A stretch of 64,000 nt of DNA from Clostridium pascui (GCF_016908015.1 NZ_JAFBDB010000001.1:124001-188000), one strand, 5' to 3'. Shown: positions 16,400 through 26,079, numbered from the stretch's first letter. Program-made: numbers and translations. Notes: generated by a model not told the origin, from the sequence alone.

Positions 16400-18289
16400 C
16401 TATTTTCGGGATATGGCCTTAAATTTACAGGTGGATTCGCAAGCACCACATTTAATACATATATCCTTATTTACCACATGTGCTTTTTTCAATGATCCTG
16501 TAATTGCATTAACAGGACATGCTTTTGAGCAAGCGGTACAGCCGATACATTTCTCAGGATCGATGTGGTATTTTGAAAGTGCTGTGCACACTCCTGCAGG
16601 ACAGTTTTTATCTACTACATGAGCCACATATTCATCCCAGAAAAACTTCATTGTACTTAATATAGGATTTGGAGAAGATTGACCAAGTCCGCATAATGAA
16701 GAATCTTTTATTATATATCCAAGGTCTTTTAAACCCTCAAGGTGTTCCATTGTTCCTTTTCCTTCAGTAATATCCTTTAAAATTTCAAGCATTCTCTGAT
16801 TTCCAACTCTGCAGGCAGTACACTTACCGCAGGATTCATCAACTGAAAATTCCAAATAGAATTTTGCTATATTAACCATACAATCGTCTTCATCCATGAC
16901 TATCATACCACCAGAGCCCATCATTGAACCTATGTCGCCTAAGCTTTCATAATCTATTGGGGTGTCAAGGCTATCTGCAGGTATGCAGCCACCAGAAGGT
17001 CCGCCAGTTTGCACTGCTTTAAACTTACGGTTATTAACTATGCCTCCTCCAAGATCATAGATAATTTCCCTTAATGTAATTCCCATTGGCACTTCCACAA
17101 GTCCCACATTGTTAATTTTCCCTGCTAGGGCAAAAACTTTAGTTCCCTTACTTTTTTCAGTACCTATAGAACTAAACCATTCGGCACCTTTTAATAAAAT
17201 TGGAGGAATGTTAGCTAAAGTCTCTACATTATTGATATTTGTAGGACGTTTCCACAAGCCAACCTGTGATGGGAATGGAGGCTTCACTGTTGGTTCTCCA
17301 CGTCCTCCTTCTATGGAATTAATTAGTGCAGTTTCTTCACCGCAGATAAATGCACCAGCTCCATATTTAAGTTTTATGTCAAAGGAAAAATCACTACCAA
17401 GTATATTCTTTCCAAGCAGCCCTAAATCATAGGCCTGTTTAATAGCTATTCTAAGTCTTTGTATAGCAAGGGGGTATTCTGCTCTGATATATATGAAGCC
17501 TTGAGAAGAACCTATACAATAACCTGTTAACATCATTGATTCGATTACAGAATGGGGGTCGCCTTCAAGGATGCTTCTGTCCATAAAGGCTCCCGGGTCG
17601 CCTTCGTCAGCATTACAAATTACATACTTTACTTTATTTTCAGACTTTCTTGTCATTTCCCATTTTACTCCTGTTGGGAAACCGCCGCCGCCTCTACCTC
17701 TTAAGCCGCTGCGTTTAACCGCATCAATTACAGATTCGGGAGACATTTCAAATAGTGCCTTTCCAAGTGCCTGATAACCTTGAACTGCAATATATTCATG
17801 AATATCTTCAGGGTTAATGAGTCCACAATTTCTAAGAGCAATTCTAATCTGCTTCTTATAAAAGGGAAGATCACTTTGTTTATCAAGGTGCTGGTGGGTA
17901 GCAGGGTCTTTGTATAAGCAATCTTCAACAACTTTTCCGCCCAATATATGTTCTTGAAATATTTTTCTAGCCTTTTCTTCGTTAACTTCTATGTAAAAAA
18001 TATTTTCCGGCATAACCTTTACTATTGGGCCTTTTTCGCAAAAGCCAAAACAACCTGTAGTAACAATTTTTACTTTATCTCTTAGTCCTGCTACATCACG
18101 TTCTTCTTCTAAAACCTTTACAACTTCAATACCGCCAGAGGCCTGACATCCTGTTCCGCCGCATACCATGATATCTATAGTCTTATCATCAGTATCTTTT
18201 TTTCCATCTTCTCTGCTTCGGTTTGCAAGCAAGGCTTTTGATTTTTCACTTAAGGTCTTTAGTTCCTGAAATGAATTTATTTTTACCAT
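16400..18289 (-). CDS. hydB: NuoF-like hydrogenase subunit, NADH/FMN-binding
   Basis: A 629-residue flavoprotein. The start is at the ATG preceded by GAGGAGG (minus strand, near 18297-18303), not at the longer frame that would run into hydC. Residues about 35-115 are a thioredoxin-like [2Fe-2S] domain (CGGTGCQASGG ... TTGCFGFCEKGP). The NuoF core follows: GRGGGGFPTGVKWE for NADH and FMN, CNADEGDPGAFMDR, and the [4Fe-4S] motif ESCGKCTACRVGNQRM. The C-terminus has a two-cluster ferredoxin domain (CIGCTACSKACP, CIKCGACESTCK). This is where NAD(H) enters the hydrogenase complex and where bifurcation is thought to occur. Confidence 0.95.
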   Translation of the reverse strand: MVKINSFQELKTLSEKSKALLANRSREDGKKDTDDKTIDIMVCGGTGCQASGGIEVVKVLEEERDVAGLRDKVKIVTTGCFGFCEKGPIVKVMPENIFYIEVNEEKARKIFQEHILGGKVVEDCLYKDPATHQHLDKQSDLPFYKKQIRIALRNCGLINPEDIHEYIAVQGYQALGKALFEMSPESVIDAVKRSGLRGRGGGGFPTGVKWEMTRKSENKVKYVICNADEGDPGAFMDRSILEGDPHSVIESMMLTGYCIGSSQGFIYIRAEYPLAIQRLRIAIKQAYDLGLLGKNILGSDFSFDIKLKYGAGAFICGEETALINSIEGGRGEPTVKPPFPSQVGLWKRPTNINNVETLANIPPILLKGAEWFSSIGTEKSKGTKVFALAGKINNVGLVEVPMGITLREIIYDLGGGIVNNRKFKAVQTGGPSGGCIPADSLDTPIDYESLGDIGSMMGSGGMIVMDEDDCMVNIAKFYLEFSVDESCGKCTACRVGNQRMLEILKDITEGKGTMEHLEGLKDLGYIIKDSSLCGLGQSSPNPILSTMKFFWDEYVAHVVDKNCPAGVCTALSKYHIDPEKCIGCTACSKACPVNAITGSLKKAHVVNKDICIKCGACESTCKFKAISRK

Positions 18290-18311
18290 TTTAATCCTCC
18301 TCTTCGAGAAA

Positions 18312-18833
18312 CTACTTTGAGCCAACTAATGCATCTTCTGTACTATATTGCTTAATAATATTTTGGACATCTTCAACCTTTACTCTTCCAAATACTTTTC
18401 CATCAACTATAACAACTGGTGCTAAGCCACAGGCTCCAACACATCTTAAGGTATCTATTGTAAACATTCCATCCTCTGTGGAACTGCCTTCTTTTATATT
18501 AAGGAGTTTTCGGAATTCATTAAGTATTTTATCTGCACCCTTAACAAAACAAGCAGTTCCCATACAAACACTTATTACGTGCTTTCCTTTTGGCTCCATA
18601 GTGAAGAAAGAATAAAATGTAACCACACCAAAAACCTTTGCTGCACTAATCCCAAGTTTTCTAGAAATAAATAATTGGAGTTCTTCTGGCAGGTATCCGA
18701 AAATATCTTGAGCTTCATGAAGTATGTTTATGAGTTCACCTTCTTTCACCTCAAGACCATCAATATACTCTTCCAACTTTTTTAGCTTCTCCTGATCCAA
18801 ATTATACTTACTGATTTCAACTTCTTTAGACAC
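18312..18833 (-). CDS. hydC: NuoE-like hydrogenase subunit, [2Fe-2S]
   Basis: A small electron-transfer subunit of about 173 residues. It has the NuoE thioredoxin-like [2Fe-2S] fold: cysteine pair CMGTAC about 100, and a second pair RCVGACGLAP about 140. I prefer the GTG at 18833, which follows AAAGGAAGG by about 10 bases. The upstream ATG at 18857 has no clear ribosome site, and would itself contain that site within its first codons; it would add 8 residues. First gene of the hydCBA operon, 22 bp before hydB. It passes electrons between HydB and HydA in known trimers. Confidence 0.92.
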   Translation of the reverse strand: MSKEVEISKYNLDQEKLKKLEEYIDGLEVKEGELINILHEAQDIFGYLPEELQLFISRKLGISAAKVFGVVTFYSFFTMEPKGKHVISVCMGTACFVKGADKILNEFRKLLNIKEGSSTEDGMFTIDTLRCVGACGLAPVVIVDGKVFGRVKVEDVQNIIKQYSTEDALVGSK

Positions 18834-18969
18834 AGGTGACACACCTTCCTTTTGCATATATTTGCGAACACAATATATGGTTTGCTAAAAAATAAAATTT
18901 TAAACATAGTAATAACAAAAAAGTTATATTTTAGAATAAGTTTTGTTGTTTTAAGATATGTTTCCTCTG

Positions 18970-19928
18970 ACACCTCAAGACGAGAGTCGTTCAATAAGTT
19001 AGAACTCTACCTGGGGGATTAGAAGAAGATTTCAACAAGGAAAAGTGGTAGTAAACCATAATAAATTTTTAGGTTATGATAAAGATGAAGAAGGTAACCT
19101 TATAATAAATAAAAAACAAGCTAAGATTGTAAGAAGAATTTACACAGATTACCTTGATGGAAAAGGCCCCAATAGGATTACAAGAGAACTTGAAGTTGAA
19201 GGAGTTCCTAATTGGAACGGAAAATCAAAGTGGTATAAAACCAGCATAAGAAAAATGCTTAGTAATGAAAAGTATAAGGGAGATGCATTGCTTCAAAAGA
19301 CCTACACGGTGGATTTCCTTACAAAGAAAAGGGTAGAGAATAATGGTGAGGTTCCTCAATACTATGTAGAAGAAAGCCATCCTGCCACAATAGATAAAGA
19401 AATGTGAGAGGCAGTACAGCTTGAAATGGAGAGAAGAAGAGCCTTTGCTGAAAAATATAACATTAGGAAATTAGATTATGCCACAGTTGATAATCCTTTT
19501 GCTGGAAGAGTTATTTGTGGACACTGTGGCAGTACCTTTGGCAGAAAGGTATAGAACTTCAACAATGAAAGACTTAGAAGAATTATTTGGAGATGTAATA
19601 AGAAGTACACAGTAAAAGGTGAGAAAAGTTGTGAGAATAAGCATATAGATGATAGAGTTTTATACCAAGTTTTTATAAATACATTTAATGCTATGATTGA
19701 AAATAAGAATTATTTTATGGAGAAGTGGAAGCAGTTGATGAAAAGCGAAAACCTACTTCAAAGATACAAAGCAAAAAGGTTCATAGAAATGGCATACAAT
19801 GCTGAGTCGATTGAAGAGTTTGATATGGATTTGTTTTTTAGACAATTGAGAAGATGACTGTTTTTGAAGGAGAAAAAGTTGTAGTTACGCTTCTAGAGGG
19901 CACAGAAATTGAATGCGATATTAAATAG
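18970..19928 (+). pseudogene. Large serine recombinase, truncated and broken
   Basis: The frame starts within the ESRSIS linker that follows the catalytic domain of large serine recombinases. It continues through the recombinase domain (TWGIRRRFQQGKVVVNHNKF, then LGYDKDEEGNLII). The AKIVRRIYTDYLDGKGPNRI block, a zinc-ribbon (VICGHCGSTFGRK ... SCENKHID) and the C-terminal coiled coil follow. The N-terminal catalytic serine domain is absent. In-frame stops occur at 19000 (TAG), 19405 (TGA, where Trp is expected) and 19552 (TAG, again Trp expected). A one-base deletion near 19840-19850 shifts the last 25 codons. It is a dead remnant of a conjugative or phage-type integrase, marking an old insertion beside hydC. 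Confidence 0.85.
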
Positions 19929-19936
19929 TAATATAC

Positions 19937-19982
19937 AAAAGCCGGTTAGAGTTGCTTCATATGCAGCTTTAATCGGCTTTTA
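19937..19982 (+). terminator. Intrinsic terminator after the recombinase remnant
   Basis: AAAAGCCGGTTA ... TAATCGGCTTTTAT, an imperfect stem with inner TTGC/GCAG pairing and T run. Confidence 0.75.
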
Positions 19983-20067
19983 TTTTGTGGACAATATTGA
20001 AATACAGATTTTGTAATGGGTAATTATGATAATCTTCTCCCAAAAGAGAGAGGTAGCGTACGCAGGG

Positions 20068-20511
20068 TTATTTTTCCTTTGAAATGAATCTATGTTGATC
20101 TCTTAGCGGCCAAAATAACTTAAATTCCAATTTTTCTATTTCTCTTTTCTGCTTGTAACTAACCCTAAGCTTAATATTGTCTGGAATATCTATTCCTCCC
20201 GGAACGTCTTTTAACAATGAGTTGATACTCCTATTTACTTTAATATTTGATACTTCATCAAAAATGTTGTCCAGCATAACATCATAATTACCACTCGTGT
20301 CTTTAACCACTTCATACAGTTCTTCTTTATTTGCATATTCATATGAGTCTCCAGATGCAATCCAATTCATAAGGGCAGACTTGCTAAATCTCCACTCCCT
20401 GCCTATCTTTCTAGCTGGTATATGCTCTTCCCTTAACAATTTTATTAATGTTCTTTCCCCAACTCCTAAAAAGTCACAGGCTTGTTCTAAATTTAAAATA
20501 TCATTATCCAC
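20068..20511 (-). CDS. Excisionase-like helix-turn-helix protein, 147 aa
   Basis: The N-terminal 60 residues (ILNLEQACDFLGVGERTLIK, LLREEHIPARKIGREWRFSK) form a MerR/excisionase-type winged helix. It is followed by SALMNWIASG, the usual end of helix_turn_helix type 17 domains. The C-terminal 80 residues are charged, contain KVNRSINSLLKDVPGGIDIP and have no recognised fold. Family members act as excisionases or as small regulators. Here it sits between a dead recombinase and a divergent ABC exporter, so it may be either a leftover of the element or the exporter's regulator. Its start codon faces the exporter promoter. Confidence 0.75.
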   Translation of the reverse strand: MDNDILNLEQACDFLGVGERTLIKLLREEHIPARKIGREWRFSKSALMNWIASGDSYEYANKEELYEVVKDTSGNYDVMLDNIFDEVSNIKVNRSINSLLKDVPGGIDIPDNIKLRVSYKQKREIEKLEFKLFWPLRDQHRFISKEK

Positions 20512-20559
20512 ACTATTTCCCCCATTTCAATATTAAGAATTATTTTCTGTAATTGTCAG

Positions 20560-20575
20560 CAACTTTACTCAGTTG
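20560..20575. promoter_or_regulatory. Inverted repeat in the divergent HTH/exporter gap
   Basis: CAACT-TTACTC-AGTTG lies about 50 bp upstream of the HTH gene start and 150 bp upstream of the exporter. It is the clearest symmetric site in this 216-bp divergent region and a candidate operator for the HTH protein; a short repeat, so chance is possible. Confidence 0.3.
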
Positions 20576-20727
20576 TCTATTTACCTTTAATTATATACGA
20601 ATAGATATTACTGGTCAATTGAATAAAAGACGATAAGTGCGATGCAGTGTGGTTTTAGGTGTAATTAATGTATAGATAATTGCATTTTAATGTAAAAAGT
20701 AGTATTATTATTAAAGGGGGGATTGCT

Positions 20728-22473
20728 ATGTCAAAATTAAAGATTGAACCTATGAAACAACCGGATAGAATTATAAACTATTGGAAGAAAGAAAAGTTTG
20801 TTGCAGCCTGTATTATAGTATTTGGAATATCAAGTAATGTTACAATCATTCTAGGTCCTATATATCAAGGGAAACTTATAGACTCTATTGCCCAAGGGAA
20901 TAGCTTGTTTTCTGTAGTATTACTTGCAGTTACATATGCTGCACTTATTGGAACCACTCAGCTTCTTCGGTGTGTTAAGCGTTTTTACATAAGACGTTTT
21001 GCCAACAGTACAAGTTCAACAATAAGGCTTATGATATACAATAATATAATGCACAAAAGCACGTCTGAGTTGGATAATGAAAAAACGGGCAACCTCATGA
21101 CAAGAGTTATTTGTGATGTTGATTTGTGTGTTGAAGGAATGCGAAAGTTCACCACAGAAATTTTTGATACTGGTGTACTTATGATATCCTATCTGATTTC
21201 GATGCTTGTTTATGATGTGAAAATATCAGTCCTTTCTATTATTTTTGTGCCAGTTGCTATGGTAATTGCTGAAAAATTAAAAAGCGTTATATATAAGTAT
21301 TCGAAGGATTACCGAAAGAAGAGCAGTGAAGTTGCAGATATTACCTATGATACAATTGAAAATTCCATGCTTTATCGTGTAACCGGCATAGAAGCCAAAA
21401 ATAGGGTAAGGTATAATGATGAGTTGAAGGATTTACAGGACAAGGCTATTAAAGCCAATATATTAGAAAATTCCATGCAGCCTGTTTACAACGTTATAGC
21501 AATGCTTGGAATTATTATGGTTATTTACCTTGGAGGTACAAAGGTTATTAATGGGGGCTGGACTGTGGGAGTTTTCTCTACTTATGTTGCTATGTTTACT
21601 GCTATGGCGGTTAAGGCAAGTAAAGCAGCAAAGCTCTTCAATTCTGTACAAAAGTCCCAGGTATCCTGGAAGCGTATTAAACCATATCTTGCAGAATGCA
21701 AAACTAAAGATAATTCTTCGAATATAAATAGAAGAGATACTACACTTTCGGTGAAAAATCTTAGCTTCGCTTATGAGGAAGGTAGGGAAAACATTATTGA
21801 GAACATCAGTTTTGAAGCTATGAAAGGTGAGATTATTGGTGTAACCGGTTCTATTGCTTCAGGTAAATCTACACTCGGATTATCCTTATTAGGCTTGTAT
21901 CCCTATTTAGGCAACATCAAAATAGATGGCAAGGAGCTTAAAGACTACTCAGAATGCGAGAAAAGTCAGATGATTTCTTACCTTGGCCATAGGCCTCAAC
22001 TGCTTTCTGATACTATATACAACAATATAACCCTGGGCAGTATTGAAGACATAACTTCTGTATTAGAAGATGTTTGCTTTGATACAGATTTGGATTCAAT
22101 GGCAAATGGGCAAGACACCTTAGTTGGAAACAGCGGAATAAAATTAAGCGGTGGCCAGCAGGCAAGGATAGCTCTTGCCAGAGCACTTCTTAACAAAAAT
22201 AAAATTATAATATTAGACGATCCTTTTTCAGCAGTTGATATGAAAACAGAAGAGAGAATTATTGAAAACCTAAAAAACAATTACAAAGATAGCTTGATTA
22301 TCTTAATTTCCCACCGCCTGGCTATCTTTAACAGAATAAATAAAATAATATTATTAAAAACCAATAGGACAGTAGACTACGGTACACATGATGAGCTTAT
22401 GAAAAACTCTGAGCTTTATGCCAAAATATATAATTTACAATGTACAGAGGGGGGAGACAGTGATGAAGAATAG
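20728..22473 (+). CDS. ABC exporter half-transporter with degenerate ATP site (subunit A)
   Basis: A 581-residue fusion of six membrane helices (about 25-300) and an ATPase. The start is set at the ATG 6 bases after AAAGGGGGG; a longer frame lacks any ribosome site. ATPase motifs: Walker A TGSIASGKST, signature LSGGQQARIALARAL, Walker B IIILDDPFSAVD and H-loop LISHR. The residue after the Walker B aspartate is Asp instead of the catalytic Glu, typical of the weak site of heterodimeric exporters. It overlaps the next gene by 11 bp and both proteins are exactly 581 residues. Probable role: drug, lipid or peptide export. Confidence 0.9.
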   Translation: MSKLKIEPMKQPDRIINYWKKEKFVAACIIVFGISSNVTIILGPIYQGKLIDSIAQGNSLFSVVLLAVTYAALIGTTQLLRCVKRFYIRRFANSTSSTIRLMIYNNIMHKSTSELDNEKTGNLMTRVICDVDLCVEGMRKFTTEIFDTGVLMISYLISMLVYDVKISVLSIIFVPVAMVIAEKLKSVIYKYSKDYRKKSSEVADITYDTIENSMLYRVTGIEAKNRVRYNDELKDLQDKAIKANILENSMQPVYNVIAMLGIIMVIYLGGTKVINGGWTVGVFSTYVAMFTAMAVKASKAAKLFNSVQKSQVSWKRIKPYLAECKTKDNSSNINRRDTTLSVKNLSFAYEEGRENIIENISFEAMKGEIIGVTGSIASGKSTLGLSLLGLYPYLGNIKIDGKELKDYSECEKSQMISYLGHRPQLLSDTIYNNITLGSIEDITSVLEDVCFDTDLDSMANGQDTLVGNSGIKLSGGQQARIALARALLNKNKIIILDDPFSAVDMKTEERIIENLKNNYKDSLIILISHRLAIFNRINKIILLKTNRTVDYGTHDELMKNSELYAKIYNLQCTEGGDSDEE

Positions 22474-24208
22474 CTTAATAAAAAGGGCAATAGTTAAAGT
22501 AGTTAAAAATAATACCGGGTTAAGCACGTTATTAGTGTTTGCGATTTGCGGAGTTGTAATCACAAGTTTAATTCCTCCTCAAATTTTAAAATATATAGTT
22601 GACAATAATCTTGCACCCCAAAAATCTGAAAAATTACTCGCACTGGCTGCTTCCTATATTGGGGTATTATTGTTTATAGGAATATTTGACTTTGTAAAAG
22701 AGGCTGTTCTTACAATCCTAGGACAAAAAATAACTAAAGAGATAAGAGTGGAAATGATGGAGAAGCTCGAAAGGATAAATGCGATGTTCTTTTCCTCGAA
22801 TAGCTCTGGAACAGTGATTTCAAGATTTACTAATGATGTTGATGCAATCAATTCACTGTTTACCAGTGGTATCATTGGAATGATGGTTGACTGCTTTAAG
22901 CTTATAGGTATTGTAATTTCAATTTGGACATTTAGCAGCAAGATTGGAATTGTAACTTTATTGCTAATGCCAGCTATTTATGGTATTACACGACTTTTTC
23001 AAAAAAGAATGCTTAAAGCGCAGATTGAAAATCGAATACTTATTGGCAGGGTAAATAATCATATTTCAGAAAGCTTAAAAAATATACAGATGATTAAATC
23101 CTACAGCAAGGAAAGCTATATGGAAGAGAATTATAAGAGATATTTGCTTGATAATTATAAAACTGTAGATAAGGTAAATTTTTATGATTCTGTGTACTCA
23201 CCCTTAATTCAATTTACTCGTGCTGTTATTATAGCCTTCATTGTTGTATTATCATCCACGCAGCTAAACATTTTGGATATATCCTTAGGCATGGTTGCAG
23301 CTACGATTGAATTAATATCTAACTTGTTTGGACCAATTGAAAACCTTGGTATGGAGCTTCAAAATATTCAACAGGCCATATCCGGCATCAAAAGGGTAAA
23401 TGATTTTTATAGTGAACCTGAAGATGATTTTAAGAACCATGAATTAAAGGCAGAAGATATAATTACAAATCGTGAAGATGTGCAATTATCTTTTAACGGT
23501 ATTACCTTTCAATATGAAGAAGGTGCTGACGTTCTTCAAAATATTGACCTTAGCTTAAAACCAAATGAGAAGGTTACTTTTGTGGGAAGGACTGGGGTTG
23601 GTAAAACTACCTTATTTAAGCTCATAATGGGGCTTTTGAAACCAACAAAGGGCAGTATAACAATTAACGGAATGGATGTTTACAGTATACCAAACTCTGA
23701 AAAACGGAAGATCTTCGGATATGTGGATCAAAGCTTTCATATAATTAAGGGTACTGTTGCGGAACAAATAAGTTTGCAAGACGGGAGTATTACAAGAGAG
23801 CAAGTAGAAAAGGCTTTGGACTTTGTGGGACTTAAGGATTATGTAGCGACTTTAGAAAGCGGTATGGATACTATAGTAAACAGAAATAACCTTTTTTCAC
23901 AGGGACAAAAACAACTTCTTGCAATAGCCAGGGCTATTGTAACAAATCCTCCTATACTACTCCTAGATGAGATTACGGCAAACCTTGATTCTATAACAGA
24001 AGAAAAAATAGTGTATGTACTTCAAAAGGCAAGTAAAGCACATACGATATTGTCTATATCTCACCGTTTATCCTCAATGATTGCAAGTGATACTGTGGTT
24101 ATATTAGAACACGGTAGAGTTAAAAATGTTGGCTCGCCTGAAGTGCTTCTAGAAAGCGATGATTGGTACCGCAGTCATATTGCACTTGAGAAACTGACAT
24201 GGAGTTAA
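22463..24208 (+). CDS. ABC exporter half-transporter, catalytically complete (subunit B)
   Basis: A 581-residue half-transporter starting at the ATG after GAGGGGGGAGACAG. It has six predicted membrane helices (about 20-300) and an ATPase with Walker A VGRTGVGKTTLF, a slightly altered signature FSQGQKQLLAIARAI, Walker B ILLLDEITANLD with the catalytic Glu, and H-loop SISHR. The pairing of canonical Walker B here with a non-canonical one in subunit A fits the BmrCD/LmrCD/TM287-288 type of heterodimeric multidrug exporter. Possible control by the divergent HTH gene at 20068-20511. Confidence 0.9.
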   Translation: MKNSLIKRAIVKVVKNNTGLSTLLVFAICGVVITSLIPPQILKYIVDNNLAPQKSEKLLALAASYIGVLLFIGIFDFVKEAVLTILGQKITKEIRVEMMEKLERINAMFFSSNSSGTVISRFTNDVDAINSLFTSGIIGMMVDCFKLIGIVISIWTFSSKIGIVTLLLMPAIYGITRLFQKRMLKAQIENRILIGRVNNHISESLKNIQMIKSYSKESYMEENYKRYLLDNYKTVDKVNFYDSVYSPLIQFTRAVIIAFIVVLSSTQLNILDISLGMVAATIELISNLFGPIENLGMELQNIQQAISGIKRVNDFYSEPEDDFKNHELKAEDIITNREDVQLSFNGITFQYEEGADVLQNIDLSLKPNEKVTFVGRTGVGKTTLFKLIMGLLKPTKGSITINGMDVYSIPNSEKRKIFGYVDQSFHIIKGTVAEQISLQDGSITREQVEKALDFVGLKDYVATLESGMDTIVNRNNLFSQGQKQLLAIARAIVTNPPILLLDEITANLDSITEEKIVYVLQKASKAHTILSISHRLSSMIASDTVVILEHGRVKNVGSPEVLLESDDWYRSHIALEKLTWS

Positions 24209-24298
24209 AGCATATATAAGAATAATCGCAATGGTTGTGAACTATAATATGTATGGTGGAAAAATTTTCCTAAAGTTTAGCCGATAGAACAACACGAC

Positions 24299-24316
24299 CC
24301 CCTTGCTTTAAAGGGG
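24299..24316. terminator. Hairpin after the ABC exporter
   Basis: CCCCTT-6 nt-AAGGGG lies 90 bp after subunit B and lacks a T run, so it is a weak terminator candidate. The rest of 24209-24512 holds no gene that I can recognise. Confidence 0.35.
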
Positions 24317-24512
24317 CACATCTTTACGGAAAATCAATTTTAACGCGTATTAGTATCATCTTTCTATCACAGCACATGTGGAGACGCTTGGCCTTTTGAA
24401 GGAAAATAGTACGTGAAGTCAAGGATTTCATGGGATAATAAGATAGACATGATAGTGCTTTTAAGTGTAAGAAAATATAGAGGATTAACCTTGGTCGGTT
24501 TTTTACATTTAG

Positions 24513-24630
24513 AATACCACAGGTTATACCTGTAGTTCGAGGAAGCCCATAGCTATGAGTAAAAAAAACCTCCAATGTAAAATGGAAGTAGGTTTGATGA
24601 CCATAACCATTAAACAAGGAAGGTATATTT
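24513..24630 (+). mobile_element. Stranded left end of an IS200/IS605-type element
   Basis: This 118-bp stretch closely matches the left end of the intact element at 45890. It has an imperfect hairpin AATACCACAGGTTATACCTGTAG, then the AGCTATG and AACCTCC segments, AAAATGGAAGTAGGTTTG, and the segment leading to the transposase ribosome site (ACAAGGAAGGTATAT). It stops where the transposase ATG should be; no tnpA follows and the sequence runs straight into the 3' side of the alcohol dehydrogenase gene. It is a solo end left by deletion or imperfect transposition. Confidence 0.8.
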
Positions 24631-24648
24631 AATTTTTATAGGTATTAA

Positions 24649-25776
24649 CTAAGGTTTTAAAATAACTTTTATGCAGTTATCCAGCTTTTCATCAAATATT
24701 TTATAAGCATGATCCCCCTTATCAAGAGAAAGTTTGTGAGTAATTATATCTGTGGCATCAAATTTTCCCTGTTTTATAAGTTCAAGAATAGGATCTACAT
24801 AGGCATGAGCAGGACATTGACCCATTTTTAAGGTTATATTTCTGCCAAAGAAATTTCCAAGAGGGAACAAATTGTACCTTCCTCCATAAACTCCAACCAT
24901 CATAACAGTGCCGCACTTTCTTACTGCCTCTGAAGCTATTTCTATGGCAGATTTTGAGCCAGCCTGAAGCTTTAAAAAGCTTTCTGCAGCTTCTATTACA
25001 GACATTGCTCCATCCATTCCTACACAATCAATAACCTCATCAGCGCCTCCGTGGGTGATTTCCTTAAGATAAAATCCAGTATTATCATGATCTTCGATAT
25101 TTACAGTTTCAACTCCGTAGCGTTTAGCGTGATGAAGTCTATATGGAACTCTATCTACTGCAATAATTCTTTTAGCGCCTTTAAAAATACACCATTTTAT
25201 AGTTAATAATCCTACAGGACCACAGCCTAAAACTACAACAGTGTCCCCAGGCTTTACTCCTGCCATATCTACTCCCCAAAATGAGGTAGGCAAGATGTCT
25301 GTTAAAAATAAAACCTGCTCGTCAGTTAAATCCTCAGGAATTACTTTAGGACCAACATTAGCGTAAGGCACACGAAGATATTCCGCCTGGCCTCCATCGT
25401 ATCCACCATAGGATTCACTATATCCAAACATTCCACCTGCCTCGCCATTTGGATTTGAATTGTCACACTGGCTCCAATGGCCGTGCTCGCAGTACCAGCA
25501 GTGACCGCAGGCAACAGGGAATGGCACGATTATTTTGTCTCCTTTTTTAACATTGACTACATCCTTGCCTGCCTCCTCCACAATGCCCATGGCTTCGTGA
25601 CCTAATACGAAACCATGGGGAAGATTGCGAACCCTGCTGTGAATTAAGTGAAGATCAGAGCCGCAAATAGCTGTAGAGGTTATCTTGACAATAATGTCAT
25701 CATTTTTTTGTATTACTGGGTCTTTTACATTATCAACCTGAACGTTTTTATATCCGTTATAAATGAGAGCCTTCAT
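24649..25776 (-). CDS. Zinc-dependent alcohol dehydrogenase family protein
   Basis: A 375-residue medium-chain dehydrogenase/reductase. The catalytic zinc residues are in AICGSDLHLIH (Cys about 38) and GHEAMGIV (His about 60, Glu). The structural zinc loop is unusual in composition: CGHCWYCEHGHWSQCD. The Rossmann motif is GCGPVGLL about 183. Layout and the long insert resemble the formaldehyde-dehydrogenase-like or threonine/sorbitol dehydrogenase branches of the family. The substrate is not predictable. The start is preceded by AAAGGAGAT (minus strand). It is monocistronic; a stranded IS end lies just past its stop. Confidence 0.9.
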   Translation of the reverse strand: MKALIYNGYKNVQVDNVKDPVIQKNDDIIVKITSTAICGSDLHLIHSRVRNLPHGFVLGHEAMGIVEEAGKDVVNVKKGDKIIVPFPVACGHCWYCEHGHWSQCDNSNPNGEAGGMFGYSESYGGYDGGQAEYLRVPYANVGPKVIPEDLTDEQVLFLTDILPTSFWGVDMAGVKPGDTVVVLGCGPVGLLTIKWCIFKGAKRIIAVDRVPYRLHHAKRYGVETVNIEDHDNTGFYLKEITHGGADEVIDCVGMDGAMSVIEAAESFLKLQAGSKSAIEIASEAVRKCGTVMMVGVYGGRYNLFPLGNFFGRNITLKMGQCPAHAYVDPILELIKQGKFDATDIITHKLSLDKGDHAYKIFDEKLDNCIKVILKP

Positions 25777-26079
25777 GAACTAAATCTCCTTTCAAAAACT
25801 ATTTTGTATAACTTCAAAATTAGTTTTGTTTAAATGCAAAATTTTATTCTAAATATTTCTAATAAAAGCAAAAATATGAGACATCCTAGGGTCCACTATG
25901 AAGTTGGCTAATGTTTTAGGATATCTTAAGTTCGAAAATACACTCAAATGTTTAAGCAATGATATTTAAGTATAGAAAATTAGGTATGGACTTGTATTAT
26001 AAGGTAATTGTCTTCATCTTTCGTATTATTTTAAATTTCATTGATAAAAATAGATGTAAAAAAACAAATATATATTATA
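25777..26079. other. Gene-free stretch between the dehydrogenase and the PadR cassette
   Basis: AT-rich DNA that should hold the minus-strand dehydrogenase promoter. The only structure I see is an inverted repeat AGACATCCTA (25879-25888) / TAGGATATCT (25917-25926) with a 28-nt loop, 9 of 10 pairs. Short plus-strand frames here have no ribosome site and look random. Confidence 0.5.

Noticed and set aside
18858-18960. Rex-like site (TTGTG..CGCAA) in front of hydC
   Set aside because: Only one loose dyad, not matching the TTGTTAA-N4-TTAACAA clostridial Rex form; kept out of the feature list.
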